Below are positions 1 through 8,817 of a stretch of DNA of 26,060 nucleotides, piece after piece. The notes beneath the pieces were generated by a model. That model did not search any database and was not told the origin of the DNA. It was given only the letters and a program-made list of their open reading frames with translations. Position 1 is the stretch's first letter. The number at the start of each line of letters is the position of its first letter. The DNA comes from Paramacrobiotus richtersi (taxonomy: Eukaryota > Tardigrada > Eutardigrada > Parachela > Macrobiotidae). The position numbers and the translations under genes were made by a program. The stretch lies in the NCBI GenBank assembly GCA_034698045.1, contig JAQGAU010000581.1, positions 1 to 26,060 on the forward strand. The letters are read 5' to 3'.

Positions 1-239
1 TGGCATGGTGTTGATAAAGCGGACACAGATAAAAAGCACTCGCATTTCCAGCAGGCAAACTCAGTGGGCTCAAAAAATCAACCGAAAATTGGCATGCACC
101 ACAACGTGCCCCTTTACAAGATCTCAGTAATTACGCATGTTTTACACGGTCAGGTGCCAGTTTAGTTTCTTGACGGTTACCATTAAGTAATGCCTCAACA
201 TATGGCTTTCCTGTCTGTTCACGATTTCTTTTATTTCTG
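1..239. other. No recognised gene
   Basis: I see no reading frame, splice pattern or repeat that I recognise. It may be the target DNA upstream of the truncated LINE or further LINE sequence too decayed to read. Confidence 0.4.
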
Positions 240-1270
240 GTAAGGTCCCGGACTGACTGACCTGGCGTCAATGCAGATTTTGTCAAACAAGTTTGAGATA
301 CACCAGTATATGATTGAAGATAAGATAGTACCGAGCAATGACGTCGTGAAATTTCTTGGTGTATTTGTCTACAGCGGACTGTGTTGGAAAGCCAATACTG
401 ACAATTTTGTTACAAAATTTAATCGCAGGATAAGCTATATTAACTATCTGTTTCGCAATACTGACTCTGGTGCCCGCTTGACACTAATGAATTCCTTGCG
501 AATTCCAGTGCATGGTTACTGTAGTTCTGTTACCCATCTAGTCCTTAAAACGTCCAAGGATCTGCTCGAACGTTACTTGAAACGATTCGTAAAAAGCGTT
601 CGGCTTGGTAGCGATGAATGGGATTACCGTGCACGACTTACAGAACTGAAGTGGGACTGCTTGGAAGTTCGGCCATCAAAACGAGCGCTTTTGTTTATTT
701 TTAAGTTAAGATTTGGTTTGGTGCCGTTGGGTAACCTCTGCATGTTACCTGTTGTACCATCAGTTGCTGCGCTGGAGTCTGTTCCAGGTAACACACGGGC
801 TAGTGAGCGTCTGCGGCTACATCCCTGTCCAATCACTCCAGCGCCTACCACCAATGTGCGGAAGCACCGTCCAAGCCGTTCATGGATCCCATTTGGGAAC
901 GTCTTACCCGTCTCTGGAACGAACTGGATCTTCCATCGAAGCCTATCGCTCGGTCGGATCGTTTCGTAACTCGCTGGACACTGTGGAAAGGCTTAATCGT
1001 AAATGGGTTCAGAAATACCTGTTCTGGCAGTTTTGAATGAATTTCACTTTCTTTGTTGTTACTTCTTACAGAAAACTGTTGTTTTGTTGCGATGGTCTGC
1101 GTTTTCTTCGTCACATTGGTAATTTCCATGTTTTGTTTTCATCTGTGTCTTTGTTCATTTGTTTCCTGACTTTGGTTTGGTTTTCGGTCTGGATCGATAC
1201 ATGTATGTCCGACGCCATGATGGGACGTTGACCCGTGCCGAAAGACAATAAACGCCGTATTTATTATTAA
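240..1270 (+). mobile_element. 5'-truncated non-LTR retrotransposon (LINE) 3' end, frameshifted
   Basis: An open frame at 271-969 reads like the end of a LINE reverse transcriptase and the region after it. VVKFLGVFVYSGLCWKAN matches the usual 'dLGV.idssLsWk.H' block. It is followed by KFNRRISYINYLFRN, an LMNSLRIPVHGYCSSV block (usual 'l..slv.p.leYcs.vW') and an LLERYLKRFVK..RL block. The usual closing 'RLWN.LP' motif appears as RLTRLWNELDLPSK only in another frame (882-1040), so at least one frameshift lies near 880 and the copy is dead. No palm-domain catalytic motif is present, so the copy is 5'-truncated. An AATAAA at 1247-1252 and a TATTTATTATTA run near 1258-1269 mark the 3' end. The clade (CR1/L2/Jockey-like) is uncertain. 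Confidence 0.75.
1247..1252 (+). promoter_or_regulatory. Poly(A) signal of the LINE copy
   Basis: AATAAA lies about 15 nt before the TATTTATTATTA tail that ends the LINE-like sequence. Confidence 0.45.
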
Positions 1271-1379
1271 CAGCTAACAGATTTGCGCCACGGTACAAGG
1301 ATTGCTGAATATAATCTTTACAATTATGTTGAAATGATAGACAGCAATAACATTAAAGGTTAGCTATTTGCTCGTACAG

Positions 1380-1704
1380 AATGTTCGATCTGGCACAGAA
1401 CAGAAAAGGAGATTGTCATCGAGGTATCCACTTATGCTGGTACACCGTTCGATCATCGTCATATTCCTGATTATCTTGCCCCTTTACGGTAAATTGTACG
1501 TCCAACAAGGTTACTATCCCTCTCCTCCGGCCGATCGTTCCCGGGTCAGCCTGTCCAAGTGAATTATTCCAACTGATCGAGCAGTGCCGGGCTGAGCATC
1601 CACTCCAACGGCCCACATTCCTGAAGATCCGGGACTCAAGCAAGAAGTCTGCCGGATCGGCCAGCGGGAATAGTGTGGAACATTTGCTGAATAGGATGGA
1701 CGGA
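1380..1704 (+). pseudogene. Orphan fragment of receptor guanylyl cyclase kinase-homology domain
   Basis: This piece matches the end of the exon at 2338-2453, the following intron and most of the exon at 2521-2822. EKEIVIE ends at 1423 and is followed by a GT donor. [30 protein letters not shown] and EHLLNRMD follow. The acceptor expected near 1490 is lost, and one extra base near 1511-1539 shifts the frame relative to copy 1. At about 1696-1704 the sequence jumps to the start of an earlier kinase-homology exon (QNLHRF). Gene order is therefore scrambled: the late kinase part precedes the early kinase part. Similarity to copy 1 extends into the intron, so the duplication is fairly recent. It is probably a relic of unequal crossing-over or deletion between tandem copies. 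Confidence 0.8.
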
Positions 1705-3872
1705 CGACCAAAATCTTCATCGTTTCGTTGGACTATGTTTGGACGATCAGAACTTTTGTGACTTCGTCGCCAACGAACTGTGCTCAAAAGGGACGATCAA
1801 CGATGTGCTGGACGACGAGCATATCAAGCTGGACTGGGCATTCAAGCATTCGCTGATCAGGGACATCAGCGAGGTTACTTTTCGTCGGTTTTGGTTGGTG
1901 TCATTACGGAACGTTGGTGGTTACTAGGGTATCACATACCTGCACAATTCTTGTGTACATTCTCACGGGCGTCTGTCCGCCCTGACGTGCGCGGTGGACA
2001 GCAGGTTTATGGTCAAGGTCACCGAGTACGGGTTGACAGGGTTAGTTGACCCGAAAGACCTCTTGATGCCTAATCCCAATGATGAAAACAAGGAGTTCGC
2101 CCGGTTGTTGTGGAGAGAGCAGGAGTTGCTCCGGTGTAACATGCCAGCGAAGGGCACTCAGGTAAATCAATGATATGCCTTTCCGCCGCTCGTATTTGAT
2201 CCGTACAAAACGTCAAAAACTCTAGAAACGAATAAAATAAAGTCTGTATTGTTTTTTTCCCACAGAAAGGTGAGTCGATGATTTCTGCACCACAAAAGAA
2301 GCACTCACGGGTTTTATGGCATAAATGGAATCTTCAGGCGACGTGTACAGCTTTTCCATCATCCTGCAACAAATCGTTCTCCGAAGCCGTCCATTCGCTT
2401 CGGCCGAGATGGTGATAGATGCGCATTTCTCGGAAAAAGATATTGTCATCGAGGTATCTACTACATTGTTTGAGTATCGTCATATGATTGATTATCTTGC
2501 CTCGGTACGTCATACTATAGGTAAAACAAGGTAGCATCCCTCCTCTTCGACCGATCGTTCCCAGGTCGGCTTGTTCGAGTGTACTTTTTACACTGATGGA
2601 ACAGTGCTGGGCGGAGCACCCACTCCAGCGGCCCACGTTCCAGAAGATCAGGGACGCGATCAAGAAGATTGCCGGATCGGCAAGTGGAAACATTGTAGAA
2701 CATTTACTGAATAGGATGGAACAGTACGCGAACAGTTTCGAAGCCCAGGTGGCCGAAAAGACCCAGCAGTTTATGGAGGAAAAAATGCGATCAGAGGAAC
2801 TTCTGTCCCAACTACTGCCAAAGTACGTAACAGCTTGATAGCTGCAGTCAAGTCTGGATTTTACGAGCTTCTTGTGTGATACTTTAGGACTAACTAACCG
2901 TTTTTTCAACAGAAGCGTTGCAGCAGCACTGGCAAAGGGCGAAAGCATCGGACCCGAATCATTCGAGAGCGTGTCTATTTACTTCAGCGACATTGTTCAG
3001 TTTACCACATTATCCGCTTCCATTTCTCCCATGGATGTCGTAACGTTGCTGAACAACTTGTACACATTGTTCGATGGGATACTTGAGAATTTTGACGTTT
3101 ATAAAGTGGAAACCATTGAAGATGCTTATATGGTAAAACTCTTACTAAACGCTCTTAATAAATTAAAAAACTATCTCTTCAGATTGCCAGCGGACTACCG
3201 ATAAGAAATGGCAACAAACACGCAAGCGAAATCGCAAACGTTGCATTACGAATACGATTAGGAATTGGCGCGTTCGTTATTCCCAGTCGACCGCAGGCAA
3301 CGCTACAGATTCGTATTGGCATGCATTCAGGTGAGCATTCGTTTCTTAGCCTGCAGAGTTTTTAACGAATCAGTTGCTTTTGCAGGACCGTGTGTGGCGG
3401 GGATCGTTGGTTTGAAGATGCCTCGTTACTGCCTGTAAGTGTCCAAAAACGTTAACGTGAAAAACATATGTTTGATGCTGATTTGAGAAGCAGTACTGTA
3501 GTCGATATGAACTGACAACGCGTGTGTGTTAAAGATTTGGTGACACAGTCGATACTGCATCCCGCATGGAAACCACAGGCGAACGTAACTGATTAATGTC
3601 ATTCTGAATCTTTGCAACGACACAGTCTCTGACATCGTTGCTATATTTTTTAGCGATGAAGATCCAAATGACGGAGCGTACGCATGATCTGCTGAAAGAC
3701 ACTGGCGGTTATATTATGCAGCAACGCGGCGAAATTGATGTCAAGGTTAATTAAATACACACATATCTCACGAAGTTCCTCGCGAACTTTAATTGTGGAT
3801 CTTCTACAGGGCAAAGGCACTATGACGACATTCTGGCTATTGGGAAAACTCGGCTCACCTGACCTGTTCTAA
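1705..3872 (+). pseudogene. Receptor guanylyl cyclase copy 1: intracellular half only
   Basis: Exons by eye: ~1705-1873, 1928-2161, 2266-2269 (4-nt microexon), 2338-2453, 2521-2822, 2913-3132, 3183-3330, 3386-3434, 3535-3584, 3654-3745 and 3810-3872 (TAA). They encode part of a kinase-homology domain ([41 protein letters not shown]), the dimerisation coiled coil ([16 protein letters not shown]) and a class III cyclase domain (YFSDIVQFT). Signal peptide, ectodomain and membrane helix are absent, and no start codon stands at the 5' edge. From the first to the last exon I find no stop or frame break, and phases match copy 2. Two normally invariant positions differ: TIGDAYM is TIEDAYM, and the catalytic Asn of DTVNTASRM is Asp. 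This suggests an inactive product or a 5'-deleted pseudogene. Transcription from a captured upstream start cannot be excluded. Confidence 0.85.
2266..2269 (+). other. 4-nt microexon (AAAG), copy 1
   Basis: The preceding exon ends in phase 0 (...GGCACTCAG|GTAAAT) and the next one opens with GCGACGTG. Joined directly they are out of frame. An AAAG flanked by a strong acceptor (TTTTTTTCCCACAG) and a donor (GTGAGT) restores Gln-Lys-Gly-Asp-Val-Tyr-Ser-Phe, the family motif at this place. Copy 2 has the same arrangement. Confidence 0.8.
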
Positions 3873-5017
3873 CTATCACGACGGAAACCGGAAGGACTCA
3901 CTTACATTCTACTATGTTTTCGAAAAGAGACCCATTCCTCCCAAAATATGCCATAACCTTAGGATTTATAAAAGTTTCCGTTAATTAGAGTTTCAAGCAT
4001 CCGCAGTCTATCCAATATTTATTAGTAATGATGGGCTGAGATTGTTGAATACTTAAATTGGTAGCGGGTCTTTATTGGGCATCCGCTTAAGTGGTTTCCT
4101 TCAAGTCATATGTTCGATGTTATTTTACGTTGCAGTTGGCGACAATATTACATTTTGCTTACTTACCGTTGTTGTATAGGCCAACCTATGCGTTATATAA
4201 GATGCGAGAATTCAGAGAAATGAGGACAAATGTTTGCATTATTCAGAAAAGCAGAAATTGGTAAGAGTTTTGCCCAATTAATAGAACGGCAAAGGATACA
4301 GAGAACTTGATTTAAACTAATACTTGTCTTCTAATGCTTGTTTGATGATTTCTTTTGATCTCGGGACCGCGATTCGAGCTGCCTGAGCGCTATCTTGTCT
4401 GCTGGTGGAGTTTTCGATGGTGATTAAAATCTCTAAAACCTGCTGGCGAACTTACTATTTTGTTACGTTACATGTATACCACTGCATCTCCACCGTAACA
4501 TTAGCGCCACCGACATTATTGCCCTACTTTACCACGAATTTGCAATAGTTGTTGATTCAGTATACCTGCTCAGGTTACAGTATGTACAGCGAAACGAGTC
4601 AACATTTTTAGCACATGTTACCCCGTTACCTTTTTATTACTGTACTTCACAGTGTTTGACAAACTACGAAATTGCCAAGAGTGCACGCGATCTACCAACC
4701 ATTTTGAGATCCGTCCGAGATCTGCTGTCAAATGAATATAACACATTCCAGACTTTACTGCTCTTTACATTCCTCTTCCCACGCAAAAATGTTGTTTATA
4801 GCGGAGCTGTATAAAATTATTAACGGAGCAAAGCTTTTTTTACTGCGAAGCACTTCACACAAGCTATAAACCACGTTGCGGCTAAAACATTAAATTTCTC
4901 ATGCATGCAGGAAACATTTAAGCTCTTCGTTGTATCACATCCGCCGTTTACGTTTTTTTCTGGTTTTTGCTGGTTTCCATCACAGCATTATTACTGCAAC
5001 ACCTGTAGCTTAAAAAC
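3873..5017. other. Intergenic: copy 1 3' flank and peptide gene upstream region
   Basis: About 4029-4135 resembles the flank after copy 2 (about 21240-21350). Both contain ATGGGCTGAG, then TTGAATA, and a later GTTGCAG, so the duplicated unit includes 3' untranslated DNA. A TATAAAA at about 4810-4816 lies some 200 bp before the start codon at 5018 and could be a promoter element if the leader is that long. I see no gene in this stretch. Confidence 0.5.
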
Positions 5018-5663
5018 ATGCGTTCTGCGGCTTTCTTCCTGTGTCTCTTACTGGCGATCCTGGCAGAAGTAAAATCGGTGAGTGTTCGTCTAAAACTATA
5101 CCAGTTTCACCCAGTGCTGGTGACACCTTCGTTTTGACACGGTTTTGTTGAGCTCAGCTGTTAATCTGTTCAGGATAGCTCCATACCCTATAATTGTAAG
5201 CACGAAAACTTTTGTTAGACAATTAATTCAGCTCTCAAATAATACTGAAGGAGGTTCTTCGCTGATGTGAATCATTCAAGCCGATTAACTACGATAGTTC
5301 TCACATGTATTGCTGGAAATTCTGCGCGTGGGCAATCTGCAGCCGTCCGCGGTATCTAGTTCTACATATGTACATTGTTTTGACCTTGTATTGGCAAAAT
5401 ATCTAGCACAACTTAGCAGAACAGAATCGGAAATCCAGCTTTGATGATTTATCACCATCATGTAATAATATTCAGTTCTGCTACAGAAAGCACCACCATG
5501 TCTTGACGGAAATCCTGGTGTCGGCTGCCCCTTCAACCCTTGCACAGGGGAAAAATGTCGCAAGTTCCCCACTGCCCGATGCGTGTTTTACCGAGATTGT
5601 GGTGGATGTTTCGCCAGATTCTACATCGGCGCTCGGGAAGTCACTTCGCAGTGCGACGACTGA
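5018..5663 (+). CDS. Secreted 8-cysteine peptide, two exons
   Basis: Exon 1 is 5018-5077 (20 aa, MRSAAFFLCLLLAILAEVKS) and is a typical signal peptide. It ends in phase 0 at GTGAGT. Exon 2 is 5487-5663 (58 aa plus TGA) after a CTACAG acceptor. The mature part has eight cysteines spaced C-x8-C-x4-C-x4-C-x7-C-x5-C-x2-C-x14-C, with signatures CLDGNPGVGC, KFPTARC, CGGC and ARFYIGAREVT. The spacing and CGGC-x-ARFY core match the minus-strand gene at 6936-7573, so the two are paralogues. Small secreted domains of this kind occur in many invertebrates. I recognise the pattern but cannot name a family with certainty. The product should be a disulfide-bonded extracellular peptide of about 58 residues; its role is unknown. 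An ATTAAA at 5748-5753 may be the poly(A) signal. Confidence 0.82.
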
Positions 5664-5747
5664 ATGGTGACTAAGTAACAGGAATCGATTGTGTTCCAGT
5701 TCATTGTCATTGTCCAGTTATGCGGTGCTCCTGCAGCCATCCACGAA

Positions 5748-5753
5748 ATTAAA
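5748..5753 (+). promoter_or_regulatory. Possible poly(A) signal (ATTAAA) of the peptide gene
   Basis: The common variant ATTAAA lies 85 nt after the TGA of the plus-strand cysteine-rich peptide gene. It is a positional call only. Confidence 0.3.
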
Positions 5754-6935
5754 GCGGAAGCAAGACACATGGCACATAACCTCCTTAAAAAAGTAATACA
5801 TATGCGATCAAAAGCTAACGAAATTACGGCTTTTCACCCATTTGTTCAATGATTCGGTGAGCCGCATAGAGCATCTTTTGTTATCGCTACCTTGTATGAT
5901 GTATGTGACATTTCTGAAGATGGAAAATACACATCTGACGGATGGGCGATTGCATATGCAACAATTGTTCTTTTGCATGGGCGGAATGTATGTTTCGGAC
6001 CTTTATACGAAATAAACGAACCATTGACCATTGATAAGCAGTTGGTCATACGTGAATTTCTCAACGAAAGACTGCTGGAATCGATTGTTTGACTGCCGAA
6101 TTCATATGCACTTGTGTGGGCCATATTTACACTTATTCTCGATAGTAAGCGGACGAACAAACGGGAGAGTTCCCATGACCTTTCCGTCGAACTCGTACGT
6201 TCGTATCACCTCGCGCTTGTTGTGCAACCACTCACAACAACAAAGCGTGGAAACGTTTATGACATGCAGGATTCTGCTCTAAATGGAAGAATAATTGTTA
6301 TGATGCTTTCCAGCCTTTCCTTCCCGACAAAAAGAAGAGGAAGTGAACAGGCGATCCGCACGCATGTTACTGCTCATTTATCTACTTAGTTCTGAAACGC
6401 TTTGTCTGTTGAAACCTTCCGTTGGAAAGCAGCAAGGTCAGTGTGCGCGTGAAGTTCTGAACTAATCATACCTGCGCGGTAAAACTCAAGTATGACAGTA
6501 GCATTCGGCCAGCTTTTTACAGCACAGCGTTTATAAAAACTGCGTGCCGATCGTCACATCCTCGTTTTCGTAAAATTGCCACAAACATTTAAAAGACATA
6601 ATATTATGTCGTCTCGATGTGATCGTTGTTGCTAATAAAAGTATGTTCGTGGTACGATACCGTATGCTCGAAGTATGCATATGGGTTCTCTGCAAGTTGT
6701 TGACCACAAGCTTCATGAAATCAGCACGTAAAGATTGGACCACGCCGTTTAACTGTGGTAGTTGTTTTATTTGTAAACCCCGGCTTTACAAGCAAGCTAT
6801 CTACAACCACGTCAGTACCAACCCATTATACGGGAAATTATTACAAAGCATTGTGACGAAAGATTCCAGTTATGGCTCCATTTTCAATGGAAGCAGTTCT
6901 TTGTTGGACTGGTGTGGTGTACACGGTGTGGTGAA
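5754..6935. other. Intergenic; only unsupported short frames
   Basis: Open frames at 5892-6092, 6114-6389 and 6619-6939 show no domain I recognise and no signal peptide or splice continuity. Around 6735-6850 the plus strand reads KDWTTPFNCGSCFICKPRLY. This faintly recalls the cysteine-containing stretch after the reverse transcriptase of Penelope-like elements, but it is too short to call. Confidence 0.35.
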
Positions 6936-7573
6936 TTAGCCACCCTGGCAGTTCTTTGTGACCTCCACAGTGCCGACGTAGAATCTGGCATTGCATCCGC
7001 CACAGTAGTCAGCCATGCACTGGGCGTTGGGGAATGCCGGGCAGGTAGTCACGGTGCATGGGTCGACATAACATTGCACCGGTGGTTGACCGTTTGGGCA
7101 TCCTGCAAAGTATTTGCCGGTGTTACAAGGGGTGCAATGGTGGAACAAATGCAAACGTTATATTTTAAGCTTGAATCCGGCAGTAACCATCAGAAATACA
7201 AAAGTCCAACAATAACCTGTTCCGAACGTTAGAAGACGTTATGGTTTGCAATTAATAAGCAGTACAAATTGCAGGGCAAGCTTTAACGTACTACCAGGTA
7301 CAATAACTACGATACACGATTCAGAACGGGTAGTACAGTGACGTTCCGCCGCATTACAGTGATAAAAGGATGCTTTCTCTCAAGAGTGTACAGAAAATAG
7401 TATGCTTTCTGGATACATACTGTATTCGAAATAATTCACACTTGTGAAGCAGTAAGCGGCTGCTGCAAGCCCCACGTTTACCACGTACAAATGTACTTAC
7501 CGGATCCTTCGATTTGACTGAGTGTCATGGCCATACCCACCACTACAAAAAACAGAAGAGCGGCAGAAGACAT
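6936..7573 (-). CDS. Secreted 8-cysteine peptide, two exons, minus strand
   Basis: Read on the minus strand, exon 1 is 7573-7501 (24 codons plus 1 nt). It begins MSSAALLFFVVVGMAMTLSQ, a signal peptide, and ends at GTAAGT. Exon 2 is 7102-6936 after a TTTGCAG acceptor, giving 79 aa in total and a TAA stop. The mature peptide carries C-x8-C-x4-C-x4-C-x7-C-x4-C-x2-C-x14-C, with CYVDPC, CPAFPNAQC, DYCGGC and ARFYVGTVEVT. It is the paralogue of the peptide at 5018-5663: same exon layout and nearly the same spacing, the exception being one residue between Cys5 and Cys6. Intron phase differs (1 here, 0 there). The two genes are convergent. A TATATAAAA about 105 bp upstream suggests a conventional TATA promoter. 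Function is unknown; an extracellular role is inferred. Confidence 0.85.
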
Positions 7574-7675
7574 TTTATGCGGAGAATAGAAAAAATTTGG
7601 GGAATACTTCTATAGTATATCTTTGCTTAACGGCACTTTGAAATTATCTATAAATGCTCTTCGTCCTTTACACGT

Positions 7676-7684
7676 TTTTATATA
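7676..7684 (-). promoter_or_regulatory. TATA box candidate for the minus-strand peptide gene
   Basis: TATATAAAA on the minus strand lies about 105 bp before the ATG at 7573. The spacing suits a TATA promoter with a leader of about 75 nt. Confidence 0.5.
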
Positions 7685-8817
7685 CACGCCGATGCAGGAT
7701 GTTTATGATATTTGAACTGTTTTACTGGCGTTCCATGAACGGTTTAAGAATACATAAACATCCTGTTCCTTCATAACCCGTTCAGGGAGATCGCAGGCTG
7801 GCGTTATGCGAAGAAAACGTCCATATACTAACATAATTATGCCAACTGGACAACGGCACAGTAACGATATTCCGATTTCAACGTAAACAGGAAACGTTGT
7901 AAACAAGGCAGTGAGGAATTTGGCTGACATTGGCACAAGTGGAAGGAAAAGCAAACAAAGAAACCGCTATAGACCGCTGCGTAAATTTTCGCCGATGGAT
8001 CAGCAGTTTCTGACAATCACACAACTGAAATTTACGATCTGCTGTTTCGCAGCTGAAATATTAGGTAAACAGAGTAGTGTTGAAAACATGTTTTCGCCTT
8101 TTATTGTTCTCATGATAAAAGGCCGGGCAGGCTGAAGTTATGGACGTTGCATGCGCTATGGAAAATGAGCTAGTTGTTTAATACACATACGTACAGCTCG
8201 TGAGACGTTGTCTTGGCGAATTAAATTTATTTTGCATCAGGCTATTTAATTTATGCACTTGCAGTGGTCCAACCTAGGAATGTGTGCCTTTCAGTTGTGC
8301 TGGTTTTAAAACCCAGTAAACCATCGTTATCGACGGACAAAAAGTTTATATAACAGAATTTGCCGCTGTACTACAATCTTGTCATGTAGAAGGATTAAAT
8401 TGGCATCTGACAGTCGAACATGTTCTGTAAAGGGTGTTTTAATTGCTCTCGCAAGACTTTACCACGTCAGAAAAAAATTTAACTGTACGTTGTACGTGTA
8501 TTAATTGTGACAATTTATTGAGAAAACTTTGCTAACATTTTCGTCGCGCACAGCAGTGGCAAAACACACATTCACAGAGTGCGATCTTGTCAATCAAAAC
8601 TCGACAACGCACCGTCATTGACTGTGTGTAGCTGCAAATTTTACTGTTCGATCATTCAATCCGTGTAAAATAACTCACAGTTCCGGCAACGGCAAGATTA
8701 ATCAGGTTAACGCACTTTTGATTTTCTCTTACCTTTCTCTACCGAAAGTCCGACAACAACAGTAACACGCTGCGGCAAGCATGGATTGTTCATTCGCGCC
8801 GCTTCCTAACAGTAAAA
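7685..8817. other. Intergenic; nothing recognised
   Basis: This stretch lies upstream of both the minus-strand peptide gene and the protease-homologue gene. Open frames at 7703-7954 (-) and 7911-8135 (+) overlap each other and resemble no protein I know. It probably holds the upstream control region of the gene at 8818. Confidence 0.4.

Noticed and set aside
713..1036. 107-codon plus-strand frame over the LINE end
   Set aside because: It is an alternative frame of the retroelement. Only the frames giving the FLGV block and RLWNELDLP motif resemble LINE proteins.
2334..2948. 204-codon minus-strand open frame
   Set aside because: It is antisense to the copy 1 kinase-homology and coiled-coil exons, crosses their introns and has no recognisable domain. 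It is a shadow of the plus-strand exons.
5846..6389. Open frames at 5892-6092, 6114-6389 and 5846-6160 (-) as a small gene
   Set aside because: They overlap on both strands and have no signal peptide, domain, splice continuity or paralogue in the window. Lengths near 60-100 codons are expected by chance at this base composition.
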